Assembly (NCBI RefSeq): GCF_963576675.1
Contig: NC_088916.1
Location: 88,367,501 to 88,431,500 of the forward strand
DNA from: Euphorbia lathyris
Lineage: Eukaryota; Streptophyta; Magnoliopsida; Malpighiales; Euphorbiaceae
Reading direction: 5' to 3'
Length of the DNA: 64,000 nucleotides
The position numbers and the translations under genes were made by a program. Below, in pieces: positions 1 through 10,534 of the stretch (within the stretch, counting starts at the first letter, position 1; each line of letters opens with the position of its first letter). Below the pieces are notes generated by a model. The model searched no databases and had not been told where the DNA came from. It worked only from the letters and a program-made list of their open reading frames with translations.

Positions 1-717
1 ATTGGTTGGTCCGAAGGTACTAATTTTGATTCTTATTTGCTGCACAATCTTGATATTTCTATAATTACTGATGAAGTTCAATTATCATTTTCTATTTTAG
101 AACACAGTGTTGCATATATTTGTAAACTAAATTAAAAGAAAAGAATGTTTAGAATATGTTACTTCTGTTAAAAAAAATAGTAGGTTACCTTTTTTAGTCC
201 TCAATTAGATGTTGCATAAATAGTGAATTTGAATTTTAAACAATTGTTTTGAGTATTAGAAATTGGATTCAAATTCTTGTTGTAGAATAGTCTTTTGGGT
301 TTAGATTTCATATGCATGGGATTAGAATTTGTACGCCTAAACCTTTTTTACTATAATTTGAATGGAAGAATATTTTAAATTTACCTTGAAATTAGAATTT
401 CATATGCATAATTTAGTGGACTAGCTAACTTGCATGAAATTATTTTGAGCAGGAAAAGATTAACGGTCCAAGAAGAAAGCAAGGAACTACTACTGAGAGG
501 ATTTATCTACGGTGAGCTGGTGTTGTAGGTTAGTTTCTGTGTATATAAATTGATGTCATTGTCTAACCATAGAACGTATCATGGGATATTAAACTAGAGC
601 TGTAAATGCAATTTTATGCTTTTAACCTTTTGATGCTGAAGGGTTTTTACATGGTTAATTTATGTGTTATCTGATGCTTGAATTAGAATATAGCTGTAAT
701 ATTCATGTTATAGTTCA
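1..717. other. Unassigned AT-rich DNA, possibly the interior of a CACTA element
   Basis: An open frame runs from base 1 to the stop at 133-135 on the plus strand (about 44 residues, ending in YICKLN). I do not recognise it. A second short readable stretch lies near 450-530. This DNA lies upstream of a CACTA right end, so it could be the 3' part of that transposon, but I see no conserved transposase motif. No other gene is visible. Confidence 0.3.
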
Positions 718-998
718 GGGATAAGGTATCAAAATAGGCTTATGGTTTTTAGGGAAGTATGAATTTAGGCTCCACGTACAAAATAACACCAATATATGTT
801 TAACGTTTAAAAAATGGTACCAATTTAGGTCTCTATAACGGAACGAGACACCTCAATTAGAACTTAACGGAGTAATAGGAATGATGTGTCCAATCCGTTC
901 TCGATGTCTAAGTTGATACATTTTTTAAACATTAAGTCTATATTAATACTAATTTATGTGGAGTCCAAATTGATACTTTCCCAAAAATCTATTTTGTG
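718..998. mobile_element. Short fold-back MITE, Mutator-like family, right end degenerate
   Basis: The left end reads GGGATAAGGTATCAAAATAG and shares its first bases with the 802-base fold-back element at 16774-17575. The right part (about 960-998) is the degraded inverted complement of the left arm: a GATACTTTCCC-like stretch pairs with the GGGAAGTAT of the left arm. The interior again has phrases meaning 'constant low-copy spacer, then inverted phrase'. No clean target duplication remains because the right terminus has decayed. Confidence 0.55.
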
Positions 999-1002
999 AC
1001 TC

Positions 1003-1544
1003 CGAAGATGTAACTAAACCTATGCTGCTATGTCTATATGAGTCCCCTGAAATTTGAAAATACTGAATCATTTAGGCATTAATTATGCCTCTCTTCGAGC
1101 TCTGTGTAGTTCCTAATAATTATGCATTAGGTATTAATTGTATTATTATTTCTATGTTGTTTTATTTATGGCAGCATCCTATGTTTCTTTCATTCAAAAG
1201 GCTAAAGTTTCAATTAAATTGGAATCATTAACTCAACTGTATTCATTCTTTTTTTTCAAGGTCAAGTTGACCTTTTATTAATCAATCAGAGGACAAATCC
1301 TTGCTGATTACATCAGCAAGTACATCAGCAAGTTAAAACGGTAAAACATTTGTAATTAGACATTTGTCATACTTTTTTAGTTAATAGGAATTTTATGGAG
1401 GTTGTACTGTTTTAGATTAGAACTTTGCACTTCACAGCTTACTTGTTTAAGCTCAAGTAGCATCCTAAGCTCTGCACTTTGAATTTCATATTTTTCTCTC
1501 ATAATGATATATAGCATTCTTAAGGGACATTTGTCATTCTAAAC
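1003..1544. other. Unassigned AT-rich stretch
   Basis: I see no supported gene. There is a pyrimidine run near 1240 and the sequence then leads into the CACTA subterminal repeats. A short direct repeat (acatcagcaagt) lies near 1310-1333. Confidence 0.3.
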
Positions 1545-2217
1545 AAGGACGATAGTCATCCTAAAAAAATGGGGTCAAAACGATGTCCCTAGTAACAGGA
1601 ATGACAATCGTTCTTATGAACAGAGACGAAAATTTGTCCCTAAGAACGGGGGCCGACAGTTGTCCCTATGACCGGAGACGACAGTCGTCCCAAAGAACGG
1701 GGACGACAATCGTCCTTATCAACAGAGATGAAATGTTGTCCCTAGGAATAGGGACGACAGTTGTCCCTATCAACGGGGAGGACATGTCATCCCTAGGAAC
1801 AGGGACAAAATGTCGTCCCTATCAATGGGGACGACATGTCGTCCCTAGGAACAGGGACAAAATGTCGTCCCTATCAATGGGGACGACATGTCATCCCTAG
1901 CAATAGTGACAAATTGTCGTCTCTATCAACGGGGACGACATGTCGTCCCTAGGAACAGGGACAAAATGTCATCCCTAGGATCAGGGATGACTATCGTCCC
2001 TCTCATGGGGACGATAGTCGTCCTTAAGAGCGGGGACGATAGTAGTCTCTCTAAATTGGGACGACATCATTTATTTCGTCCCCAATAGAATCAAGGATGG
2101 AGGAAACAAGGACAAAAATTGAGGATGAAAAAATCGTCCCCAAAACTATAGGGGACAAATTTTTATGTTTTTTGGGGACGATTTTTTTCGTCCCTGAAAC
2201 TCCTTTTTTTTGTAGTG
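1545..2217. mobile_element. CACTA (En/Spm-type) transposon, right end with subterminal repeats
   Basis: The right border ends in TTTTTTTTGTAGTG at 2204-2217, whose reverse complement begins CACTACAAAAAAAA, the typical terminus of plant CACTA elements. Inside it lies about 650 bases of subterminal repeats built on GGGACGAC and its complement GTCGTCCC, in both orientations; such repeats bind the transposase accessory protein in known CACTA elements. CACTA elements make 3-base target duplications; the right-hand candidate is CAA at 2218-2220. The left end is not in view. Open frames inside this array are translations of the repeat, not genes. Confidence 0.8.
1700..1990. repeat. Tandem minisatellite inside the CACTA subterminal region
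   Basis: A unit of about 50 bases alternates an 'aggaacagggac' arm with a 'cccta tcaa ggggac' arm. It recurs with near-identical phrases around 1794, 1845 and 1950. The GTCC/GGAC palindromes give many potential small hairpins. Confidence 0.75.
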
Positions 2218-2295
2218 CAATGTGCTCCAGCTGAAGAACAAGATATGACAGAATGTACTCCATCCGAAAAACAAGTTACTGAACAATCTATTTAA
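2218..2295 (+). pseudogene. C-terminal tail of a gene fragment, cut by the CACTA element
   Basis: The frame from 2218 to the TAA at 2293-2295 encodes a 25-residue acidic tail. It is closely similar to the C-terminus of the minus-strand frame at 14898-15125; both carry EEQDMTEC, then PSEKQVT, and end in QSI. The CACTA element ends directly against this tail, so the upstream part of the gene copy was displaced or lost. The DNA downstream to about 2730 also matches the inverted DNA 3' of the 14.9 kb copy. Function is unknown; the related copy lies next to Plus-3 domain sequence. Confidence 0.6.
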
Positions 2296-3539
2296 CTGAT
2301 AAAACTTTATGTTTTAAGTGAAATTTGCTGGAAATTTCTTAACTTTGTTTTAAACATTGTTGCTATGCTAATTTTTGTTATTAGACGTTTCTATCATAAT
2401 TAGTTTGTCTATGATAAAACTATGCATGCGATGCTTGAAAGGTAACTTGATTTGTAACTATATGAGATGTTTTTAATTTAAATTCTTTGACCCATCACTG
2501 ATAAAGAGAGTCAATTTAATTCCATTTGACATCTTAATGTATTTTCAACGTTTCCAAGTAAAGAGAGTGAATTTATAGATGAGCATTTCTGAAATTGCAT
2601 TCTTTTAAGGGCATATATAAAGATTCACTGAAGGGAACACTGAATTTATAGATGTTTGATTTTAGAAATTGCATTCTTTTAAGGGCATATATGAAGATTC
2701 ACTGAAGGGAACACTATCTGTTTGCATAACGGTACCAATATATTTTTTACTAGGAAGAACCATCATATCTTTAACTGTACATGGAGCACTGTTTGTATAT
2801 GTGTGTTTGTATAACTGTATACTTATTTACCCTATTAGTACAAAAGCAATCCAATATATTAGCTAATATCTATTAGCTACCCGCAACATTGTAAAAATAA
2901 CTGAACCAAACTTACCAAGAGTTTAATCAGCTTAGTACTGTTCTCCTTCAAGTATAGTATTCTAATGGAATCTAATGTATTATTCCTATGGTCGCATGGC
3001 ATTTGATAATATGAACATAAAAAAAGTGACTTTACGTTTGTGCATACACATTGTTTCAGCTTAATACATTTGTTGCCTCTTTATTTGGCTCAAAACCTTA
3101 ACTGCTCCCACATTTGTTGCCTCTTTATTTGTTGCCCTTTGCCTCAATTTTTAAAAGTTCATAATGACCCACATTCATATCTAATTTCATCCAATACCCT
3201 CTATTATTGTTAGAGAAGTAACTAAAAACATTAGTATAATTTTTTGTTGTATAAATGAGAAAGTTGAGTTACAAGATTATATGTTTATATTATTATAACT
3301 TTAACCCAAACATTTTAAGAAAAATGCACATATAGCCTTTCCAAGTAAGATCAATTTTAGCTCTACCTTACTGAAAATTAGAAAAAAACTGAATTAACTA
3401 GTATTTGTCAATCACTTAAAATCTTCCCAAATATCATCTAATGCAATGATATAAACCTTTTCCTAAAAAAATGAAAAATACCGTGTAACTTAAAAATTGG
3501 GAAAAAAGAAAAAAATAATCATAAAACATAACAATATTA
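2296..3539. other. 3' flank of the gene relic, then unassigned DNA
   Basis: Bases 2296 to about 2760 are an inverted, diverged copy of about 14000-14890. Both share the phrases for 'ttcactgaagggaacact' and 'gcataacggtaccaatat'. From about 2880 to 3539 I see only AT-rich non-coding DNA, with a short repeat of 'catttgttgcctctttattt' near 3068 and 3111. Confidence 0.45.
2569..2716. repeat. 73-75 base tandem duplication (two copies)
   Basis: Bases 2569-2641 and 2642-2716 repeat the segment that starts gaatttatagatg and ends gaagggaacact, with a few substitutions. The inverted relative near 14040-14100 shows this segment once, so the duplication is private to this copy. Confidence 0.8.
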
Positions 3540-4702
3540 TTATCTAAAACTTGCCATGACCCTTTTAGATGTAAAATTGCTAATTAAAATTTATATTCGA
3601 TGTTAATTTTTATTTATTTTTAACAGATAATACAACTAATCAATAAAATATTATTCATATATGAAAAAATTATTATATATGCACCTATTTTTTGGCGCAC
3701 CTAGGCGGCCGCTCTATTCCTAAAGGCAGAGCTGGCGCTGCTTATATCTCAATAGAATCTTCGGGATGTAGAAAGTGAAAGACACTTTGCCACATGTAAA
3801 AAAACGCAAAATATATAAATAACAGGGTAAATAATTATAAGGTTTTTATGTATTTACTTAACACGCTAGTAAATCCATCATATTATTATAAGGTCCCTAA
3901 GTTTTATCTTAATCAATTCTTTAGTCTTTACATTTGTTTTTGTAAATGAAAGTCTAAAATTGCCTCTAGTTATATACATAAAAAAAATTTATCTTTTAGT
4001 TTCAAATTTAATCTAATTAATTTTAAAGAAGTTTTGGAACTACATATACACCGAAATTAATATACTTGAAAAAATGTATTATTAATTTTTTCAAATTGTA
4101 ATTATTTTTTAATATAATATCTTTAAACCAATATTAAATATTATTATAAATTTTTTTAACATCATATTTTTTTCTTCATTCATAAAATTTATTTATGTGT
4201 TTTTGTTTTTTTGTTGCTAACAAACCCACATGGATTTTGATTTTGTCTTAAATTTTTTTGTAGGCACCTATTTTTCTTAACCAATCGAGTTAGCCTTATG
4301 GTAAATCTTTGCACTTTTGCTTTGTTGGGTTTTATGTTTTAATGGAAATTCTGAAAACACTGTAATGATTCTTCAAAAACTAGCATATTACGTTGTCCTA
4401 AGAACTGAATAAATAGAAACAACCTTCAAATTCAGAGATAACCATGGATTAGACAAGATGATTAAAAAGTGGGCAATATTGATACATTAACTCTAAACTA
4501 AAGTACAACCAAAGCCTGTAATCTCAACTACTTGGAATATTTATACCTTTGTTCATTCTAAGTGTCTTTATTATTTTGGCAACCTCATCAACATTTGCAC
4601 ATCTTACATTCCCAATATAGTGAATCCATTGTATTTGGTGTTTTTTCTCTTTACCTTCCATTTGATTCTGCCTCTTTTTCCAATGCAGTGCAGTCCCTTC
4701 AT

Positions 4703-5345
4703 CTAGCTGTTGCTACTACTGCTTTGAATTACTCTGTTGCTGCTGCTGATGTAAAAATTACTCACGGAGGTGTTCTTTCGCCCAATATGACAGAGAAATC
4801 TATCCAGGATCATTTTTCCAAACAATGGTTGTTCATTTTGTGGCTTTTTTTTTTGCATCTTAACATCAACAACACCCACACCAATTAACTCAGTGAAAAG
4901 AGTTGTAACTTCCTTCGTCACTGGAAAACCTCTTGAAAACGCCAGGAACATAGTCCGGTCATCTTCAGAGACGTTTTTGCAAGGATCCCAGTCCCATAAT
5001 TCACGTGCACCCAAGTCAAAATCCACAGCTCTTGGGACAATGCTCATACTCCCGAACACTCGATGAGGAAACTGGGAATTACTAGCGCTTCGCTTGAGCT
5101 TGACGATCCTAGAACATGTCGCAATATGTCAGTGAAAACTTTTTATGGCGGAACATTTGTAAAGAAACTTCTTTCTCCACTATCCTACCAGTGAGAGAGA
5201 TTTCTGCTGACATTTCTAAAGGTAATGTGTTTGCATCAAGACTTTTCAGACATAAAACAGCCTCATCTGCAATGGCATTGAGCAAAATATCCTAGAGGGG
5301 GACGGGGTTCATAACAATACCCAAGAGTGTTCTAGATATTAAGTA
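4703..5345 (-). pseudogene. Relic of a plant RRM-like protein gene, copy 1
   Basis: Minus strand. The upstream part (about 5345-5100) reads a frame with IADEAVLCL and EKEVSLQMF, interrupted by an in-frame TAG near 5295 and ended by TAG near 5115. The downstream frame (5059-4703, 118 residues) contains SIVPRAVDFDLG, WDPCKN and EDDRTMFLAFSRGFPV, then NEQPLFGKMILD. The MFLAFS and PLFGKMIL strands look like the RNP2 and RNP1 strands of an RNA-recognition motif, in a plant family whose proteins have an alpha-helical N-terminal half. The final part of the RRM is lost after about residue 93, where the frame drifts into low-complexity serine. Stop codons and the lost C-terminus make it a pseudogene. 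The family assignment is from memory of motif pattern, not a search. Confidence 0.5.
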
Positions 5346-8066
5346 CTCTGTTGCTGCTGCTTCTCTAAACAGATTGATCAATATTAATTTTTAGGTACAG
5401 CACCATGGTTTTGTAGGATCAATCAACCAAAAATGCATCTAAACAACACAAGATCTCTAGAATGATTTTCTTTAAATAATGCATATTTAAAGAAGAAATT
5501 AGTAATTTAAACATAAACTTACTTGCAGTCTCATATCATCCTCGCTGTTAGAAGAGATTGTTTTCGCCGGCAACATTCAGCAATCACTGATAAAATATCC
5601 TTTTTTTGTTCTTGAGAAAGCCTGAAAGATCTTTGCTGTTCTCATGTTTCTTCACCATTGTTTTTCCTGCACATAGTTAAGGTTTTTCAGATTTTTGTGA
5701 ATATTTTCCGTTCTTAACAACCCTAGCTATCTATAAAATAATGATTCTTATTACCTCTTTGATGTTGATTTCGATTTGATTTTATTTGTTGCCTGCCAGA
5801 TCTGTTGAGCCGCTTTTTGTGGAACGTAAACCCTAATCCACAGCACATAAGATTGGAGATATCAATGTCTAATGCACAACCACATTTACAATATGCATTT
5901 ATGTAGGTCAGGCTATTTGTATGGGATATTGAATTCATATCAAATAATAGGCATCATACATAAAACAACCCCCTACATTTTTTAAGTTCTAAATTACCCT
6001 CTATTCTAATCTAATTACATTAAATAACCTTATAATCTTATACAATTACATTCAATAATCCATATTATTGTTCAATTGTATTTAATAATCTCAAAAATCT
6101 TATGAACTTTCAAAAGTTCATAATTATTTATATATTTGGCGTGTCTTTCACTTTCTACACCCAAAATATTATCTAAAAAATTCTAACAAGAATTCCTTTC
6201 TCTTTCTTTGATGAATCACTAATTATTGTGTATAAGTTTTCCTTAATCGGAATTAATTAAGTATCTAAAAAGCCAGTCAATGTAAGAATTGAATTCCTAA
6301 TATGGCTCAAATCATCCTTCCATTTCCGGTACAAACGGAGACATTTTTCTTTTCTAGCAAGTTACATTTTTATATACTCTGTTGAACTCTTCTTCCGTAG
6401 ATTTTCCGCATTCCGTTTCCGTGCAACATAGCACATATATATTCCTCAAAAATGCTAATCTCTAAATTCAATCTCTTTACTTGGAAACAATGGAAATAGA
6501 TTAAGATCTTCAATGGAATTAAATTCATTCGGTGTTGATCAAACAATTAAAAAAGCTGATAATATAGTCATTACAAATGCAATGAATGATATCGGTTGAA
6601 TCAATCCGCCTAAAAGTAGGCAACTGAATTGAAGCAAAACAATAATACCAATTGAGAAAATCAGGCACCAACAATTTCCTAATCATTTGTTACAAACAAC
6701 AAATTAGTATTTTGAGAGAAACATCTAGCATTGTCAAACTAAAATGAACAATAGCTAATGCTTTACTAAATGAACAAACACAGATTTGGACTCTGCAATT
6801 TTCTCCATTGCAAATTAAGCTAAAAATAGTTACTCCCAAAGCCACAATCTCAACTAGTTGAAAATGCAGGAAATTACAGCAAAAATAATTGCCTGCTGAA
6901 ATTTACATAATATTCAGATTAAGCATTAGCAGCATAGTTTCATCATAGCAAATAACAAACAATCTTGATTTGTATAAAAAAACTTATCATAACACCAGAA
7001 GCATAAACAAACTTGCGGTTTCAATTTCAAGTAATCATATCATCCTCACACATTAGATAGGTTATATAAACAAACACACTAGAGAGCAACATCTAACAAA
7101 AATGAGCATATCAAGTTTAAAACAAAATTATAGAACACATCAGACAACTTATGTAAGGCACTCACAAACAAACAAATTTGACAATAAAATCACAATTACA
7201 ATCCTAAAATTCTCACCTTTTGGCATAATCATTTTTTAAAAACCACTATAGAAAACAAGTAATTAAAGAAAAATTAATAATGATAGATCATTTGTAAACA
7301 CATATAATAAGCTAGAGTAGTTGAAAAACTCATTATATCTTCAGAATTGCTATTAAAACATGAAACCCAACAAAGAAAAACGCAGGAATTTGATTTGTTA
7401 ATAGTTTCCTGCAAAAAAAAAATTATTAAGATAGGATCAAAATACTGACCATCACTTGATGCTCCTCCCTTCTTTCTTGAGGAAGGGTTTTTATAGAATT
7501 GAGCTTGATTCTCTTTGGAAATTTACTCGAGGACAGAGCAGTTAGAGATCAGATCCTAAAAGCATTGATGAATGCTAACTTTCTAGAAAAGATAAGCCCT
7601 AATCCTAAGTATTGATTTCTATAGAATTGGTTATGCCACTTTCTGGAGAAGATAAACCTTAATCCTAACCGTATCCATAATTGATATATGGGCTATCTAC
7701 TATTCAGATCTCACACAGGAGATATCTATGAACATTGGATAACGCTAATTGCTATTCCGCGATTGAGAAGAGTAAAGGTGTAAGTCCAGTTATATAGGTG
7801 ATGTCATCCCTTCCTCTCAAACTTCACCTACCCACTAAAGTTTTAAAGTTCTAAATTAGACCTTCTATTTTTGTCTAATTATCTTTAATAGCCTCATATT
7901 TTTGTCCAATTTTATCTTTATATAATTAATTTCAATAACCTCAAAATTTCAATTGTTCTCTAAATTCTTAAAAGTTCACAAGTATTTACCAATAAGTTAT
8001 TTTCTTTTTGACATGTGACACATGGTGTCTCTCACTGTAACAGTTTGGGCCAAATATTAGTCTTAA
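5346..8066. other. Non-coding remainder of gene-fragment repeat units
   Basis: No intact gene is visible. Two segments resemble other places in the window. About 5790-6060 ('gttgagccgcttt', 'gtaaaccctaatc', then 'acaaccccctac') matches about 16490-16770. About 6440-6530 matches about 14580-14680. The part at 7450-7960 ends in the same style ('agttctaaattaga', 'ttaatagcctcat'). This suggests repeated units that share ends but carry different gene pieces. The rest is AT-rich. Confidence 0.45.
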
Positions 8067-8069
8067 ATT

Positions 8070-9095
8070 TAACCCTAAGGTTCTTAATTCTATTGTGATT
8101 TAACCTTAACGTATGAAATTATGCAAATTTAACTCTGATAGTAAGATCAATTTGAGTCATACCTTACCGAAAATTAGAAAAAACATGTTTTATTAGTATT
8201 TTACTATCACTTTAGTTTATTAATTTATTAGTAACAAAACTATAAAAATTATGCTAAAATGCTAAAAACTAAATCTGCTACATATAAATTAATCACAATT
8301 TTTTTTATCAAATTCTCTTAAATATTTAGAGTGTTATTAATATAGTTATAAGAAAAATAAAAAATATATATAACTGCTTCAATCTAACGACAAACTTGTT
8401 TGGAAGATACGACGTGATAATTAAATAACAGTAACCAGTCTTTTTGCATTTTCGACAGAGCTTGGCTAAACTTGGTCTTGCTTGGAAAAATTAGGGTTTT
8501 ATTTGCATCAATTCATATGTTAGGAGCTAAATATGCACCTTGATTGAAGCGTTATGGTTAAATTTGACGCTTATCCCAATAAAAAAATATACAAAATTAC
8601 AAAATAAATATTACATGTTGCAATTATTGAGTTTCTATAGGGATCGTGCCGTGTCAATTTCGAAGTAGTGTCAAAATTATTAAACCGTAATCCAACCCAA
8701 AAAATTTCATTTCAATCTCGTATTAACCTAATCAGGATGATATCGATTACGTGTGGTGTTGTCGAGTCATATATAATTTTACTATGGGTCAAAATTATTT
8801 TTAGGAAAACCTCAATTTTAATCTTGAGGTTATTGGGAATTTCCCTCTCATTTTACAAAAAGGCTTACTTTTAATCATTGCCCTAAAATATTGGTTCAAT
8901 TTTATCATTTTCTAATAAATTCCGTGGAAACTTTTTATTCGAAATTATTTTGAAAATGATAAAATTAAATTAAATTTTCTATTATCAAAATAAAATTCAC
9001 AAAAAAGTTTATGAATGGACAAAATTAAGCTGTTTTATAAGTAGATTGATTTGTGTGAAACAAAATCCAGAAATAAGATTTGTTTGGTGCTAGAG
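8070..9095. repeat. Dispersed repeat family R, copy 1 (5' half)
   Basis: Recognisable phrases include 'tgttgcaattattgagtt', 'gtcgtgtcaattt', 'tcgtattaacctaat', 'tgttgtcgagtcatata' and 'ttattcgaaattattttg'. They recur in the same order at 12336-13200, 29060-31080 and, in part, 46805-47560. An earlier module ('taaccctaa', 'aaaattagaaaaaa', 'acgtgataattaaataacag') also recurs at 18370-18830. No coding capacity is evident. This copy is split by the LINE at 9096-10534. Confidence 0.8.
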
Positions 9096-10534
9096 AATTC
9101 TTCAATTCCACGATAACACCTGCTGGCCCATTCGCCGACTTCTTCAATGATTTGCAACATCGAAGGATTCCTAAACATTTGATGAACCTTTGGAGAGTGG
9201 CAATCATCACTTGCCCTTGGCTGATCCGGAAAACTCAGAACCATGCTATTTTTAACGATATCAATCCAAATTACTAAATCCCGGCTATGGCTCTCGGTTC
9301 GTGAGACTAGACATTTTGCTGACCCCGGAACCATTCGACAGCGGCCTGCCCCGAACATAATTATCGTTCGCTGGGTCCCCCGCCGGCGGGATGGACCAAA
9401 GCCAACACAGATGGATCCGCATCAGGCTCACCAGGTTTGGCAGGTTCAGGAGGCATTTTTCGACACCATAGAGGGTTCCCGAAGGGCTGTTTCGCCTTCC
9501 CCATTGGTGAATCCTTTGTGCATATTGCTGAGCTCGGGGCTGTCATTTTCGCAATTGAAATCGTATGGGAAAAAGGGTGGCACCAACTACGGATAGAATC
9601 AGACTCCTCTTTTTTGGTAAGCATGTTAAAACAGCGTTCTTCGAAGGTCTCGTGGCTGATCCGACAAGCTTGGACGAGATTTTTACACTAATGCGCTAAT
9701 ATGGAGGTAATAATTACACATTTACAGGGAAGGAAACCGCTCGGCTGACTCTTTGGCACGCTTTGGAGCTTCATCCCCGTGATTATCCTGGTGGCACTCT
9801 GCCCCTGAATTTTGTCAATCTTTTATTTTTGACGATCTATGTAACGTTGGATATATCTGTTAGAAAAATGGCTTTGAAACTTTGGTGTGTTGAATAAAAA
9901 TGGGTTTGAAAGTGTGGGGTATATTTGTCTTTAACCACTTTGCTCTCAAGAGCACTTTTACAATCCTACATGGGAAACTTATAACCCTTGAGTGGGTATA
10001 TATAGAGTTAGCCTTTAGAAGCCTTTAAATTGTGTTAAGTGGTTTTTAGCAAATATACCACGCGCGCTCGTTCGCGCGACGCCCGCCCGGCCCGACTTTT
10101 TTCTTTTTATCTGATTAACTTCTTTGAACTTTTCCTCAACTTTTTATTTAGTCAAAAACTGAACCTTATTTTTCTCTTGGTCTTACTCCACCTTAGAACG
10201 TGTATATGAACGTTACAACGTTCATATTTTTGGAGGCTATAAACACAACCAGTTTCGAAAAAAACTTTTCTTTCAATCGTTTTCCGAAATCGCTTTCAAG
10301 GCAGTGGTCTCCGCCACGGCACAGTTCGATTTCCGATTTCCATTCTTAATTTCAATTCGGTTTTTCTGTAACCCTCATTTGTTTCCTACAATATCCGTTC
10401 TGTTTTATCCTTTCTTTGTACTCTTTTGGATTTTTTAATATAATGGGCTGGGCAGTTTAAGCGGCTAGGGGTGCCAGCCTGGCTGGGATGTCTGGCTTCT
10501 TTTTCTGTCCTTGTTCCAACCTTCATTCAAAAAA
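9096..10534 (+). mobile_element. 5'-truncated LINE with RNase H domain, copy 1
   Basis: The insertion interrupts repeat family R: other copies run uninterrupted from 'agatttgtttgg' to 'tatccca'. It reads on the plus strand. First comes a fragment with LWRVAIITCPWLIRKTQNHAIFND (9080 frame), of the kind found before the RNase H domain in plant L1-type ORF2. The RNase H domain follows at about 9356-9691, then a frame-shifted YREGNRSADSLARFG segment near 9715-9770. A GC-rich 3' tail ends in a short A run near 10528-10534. Frameshifts and stops separate the parts, so it is dead. A precise target duplication is not clear. Confidence 0.75.
9356..9691 (+). pseudogene. RNase H (RVT_3-type) domain fragment of a LINE ORF2, copy 1
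   Basis: The frame carries GWTKANTDGSASG (first catalytic Asp), AELGAVIFAIEI (Glu) and LRIESDS (second Asp), the layout of the plant LINE-associated RNase H fold that degrades RNA in RNA/DNA hybrids. The domain is entered without a start codon and ends at TAA 9689-9691; its last part continues in another frame, so the protein is broken. In the second copy at 63546-63881 the same frame is kept. Two adjacent differences between the copies near 9380 are both synonymous. Confidence 0.75.

Larger units (their letters stand above)
3540..9810. repeat. Large duplicated block, copy 1 (partner 57730-64000)
   Basis: Every landmark here recurs 54,190 bases downstream with no insertion or deletion that I could find. 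I counted about 15 substitutions by eye (nine transitions, six transversions) over about 6.27 kb. The left limit is sharp: the sequence before 3540 is unrelated to that before 57730. The right limit is set by the end of the window. The two readings are a recent 54-kb tandem duplication or a false duplication from joining two haplotypes in assembly. Confidence 0.95.

Noticed and set aside
1700..1990. Regularly spaced repeats resembling a CRISPR array
   Set aside because: Units are in both orientations, spacers are not unique, and the context is a plant CACTA end.
1583..2088. Frames of 105 and 66 codons
   Set aside because: They are translations of the CACTA subterminal tandem repeats.
3700..3716. 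CCTAGGCGGCCGC, which contains NotI and AvrII sites and might suggest cloning vector
   Set aside because: It occurs identically in both copies of the block, is surrounded by plant-like DNA and has no vector sequence nearby.
4562..4888. 108-codon plus-strand frame (and copy at 58752)
   Set aside because: It lies antisense to the RRM-like relic and has low-complexity, non-protein-like composition.
8070..8110. 'taaccctaa' phrases as telomeric repeats
   Set aside because: They are single scattered occurrences inside family R, not tandem TTTAGGG arrays.
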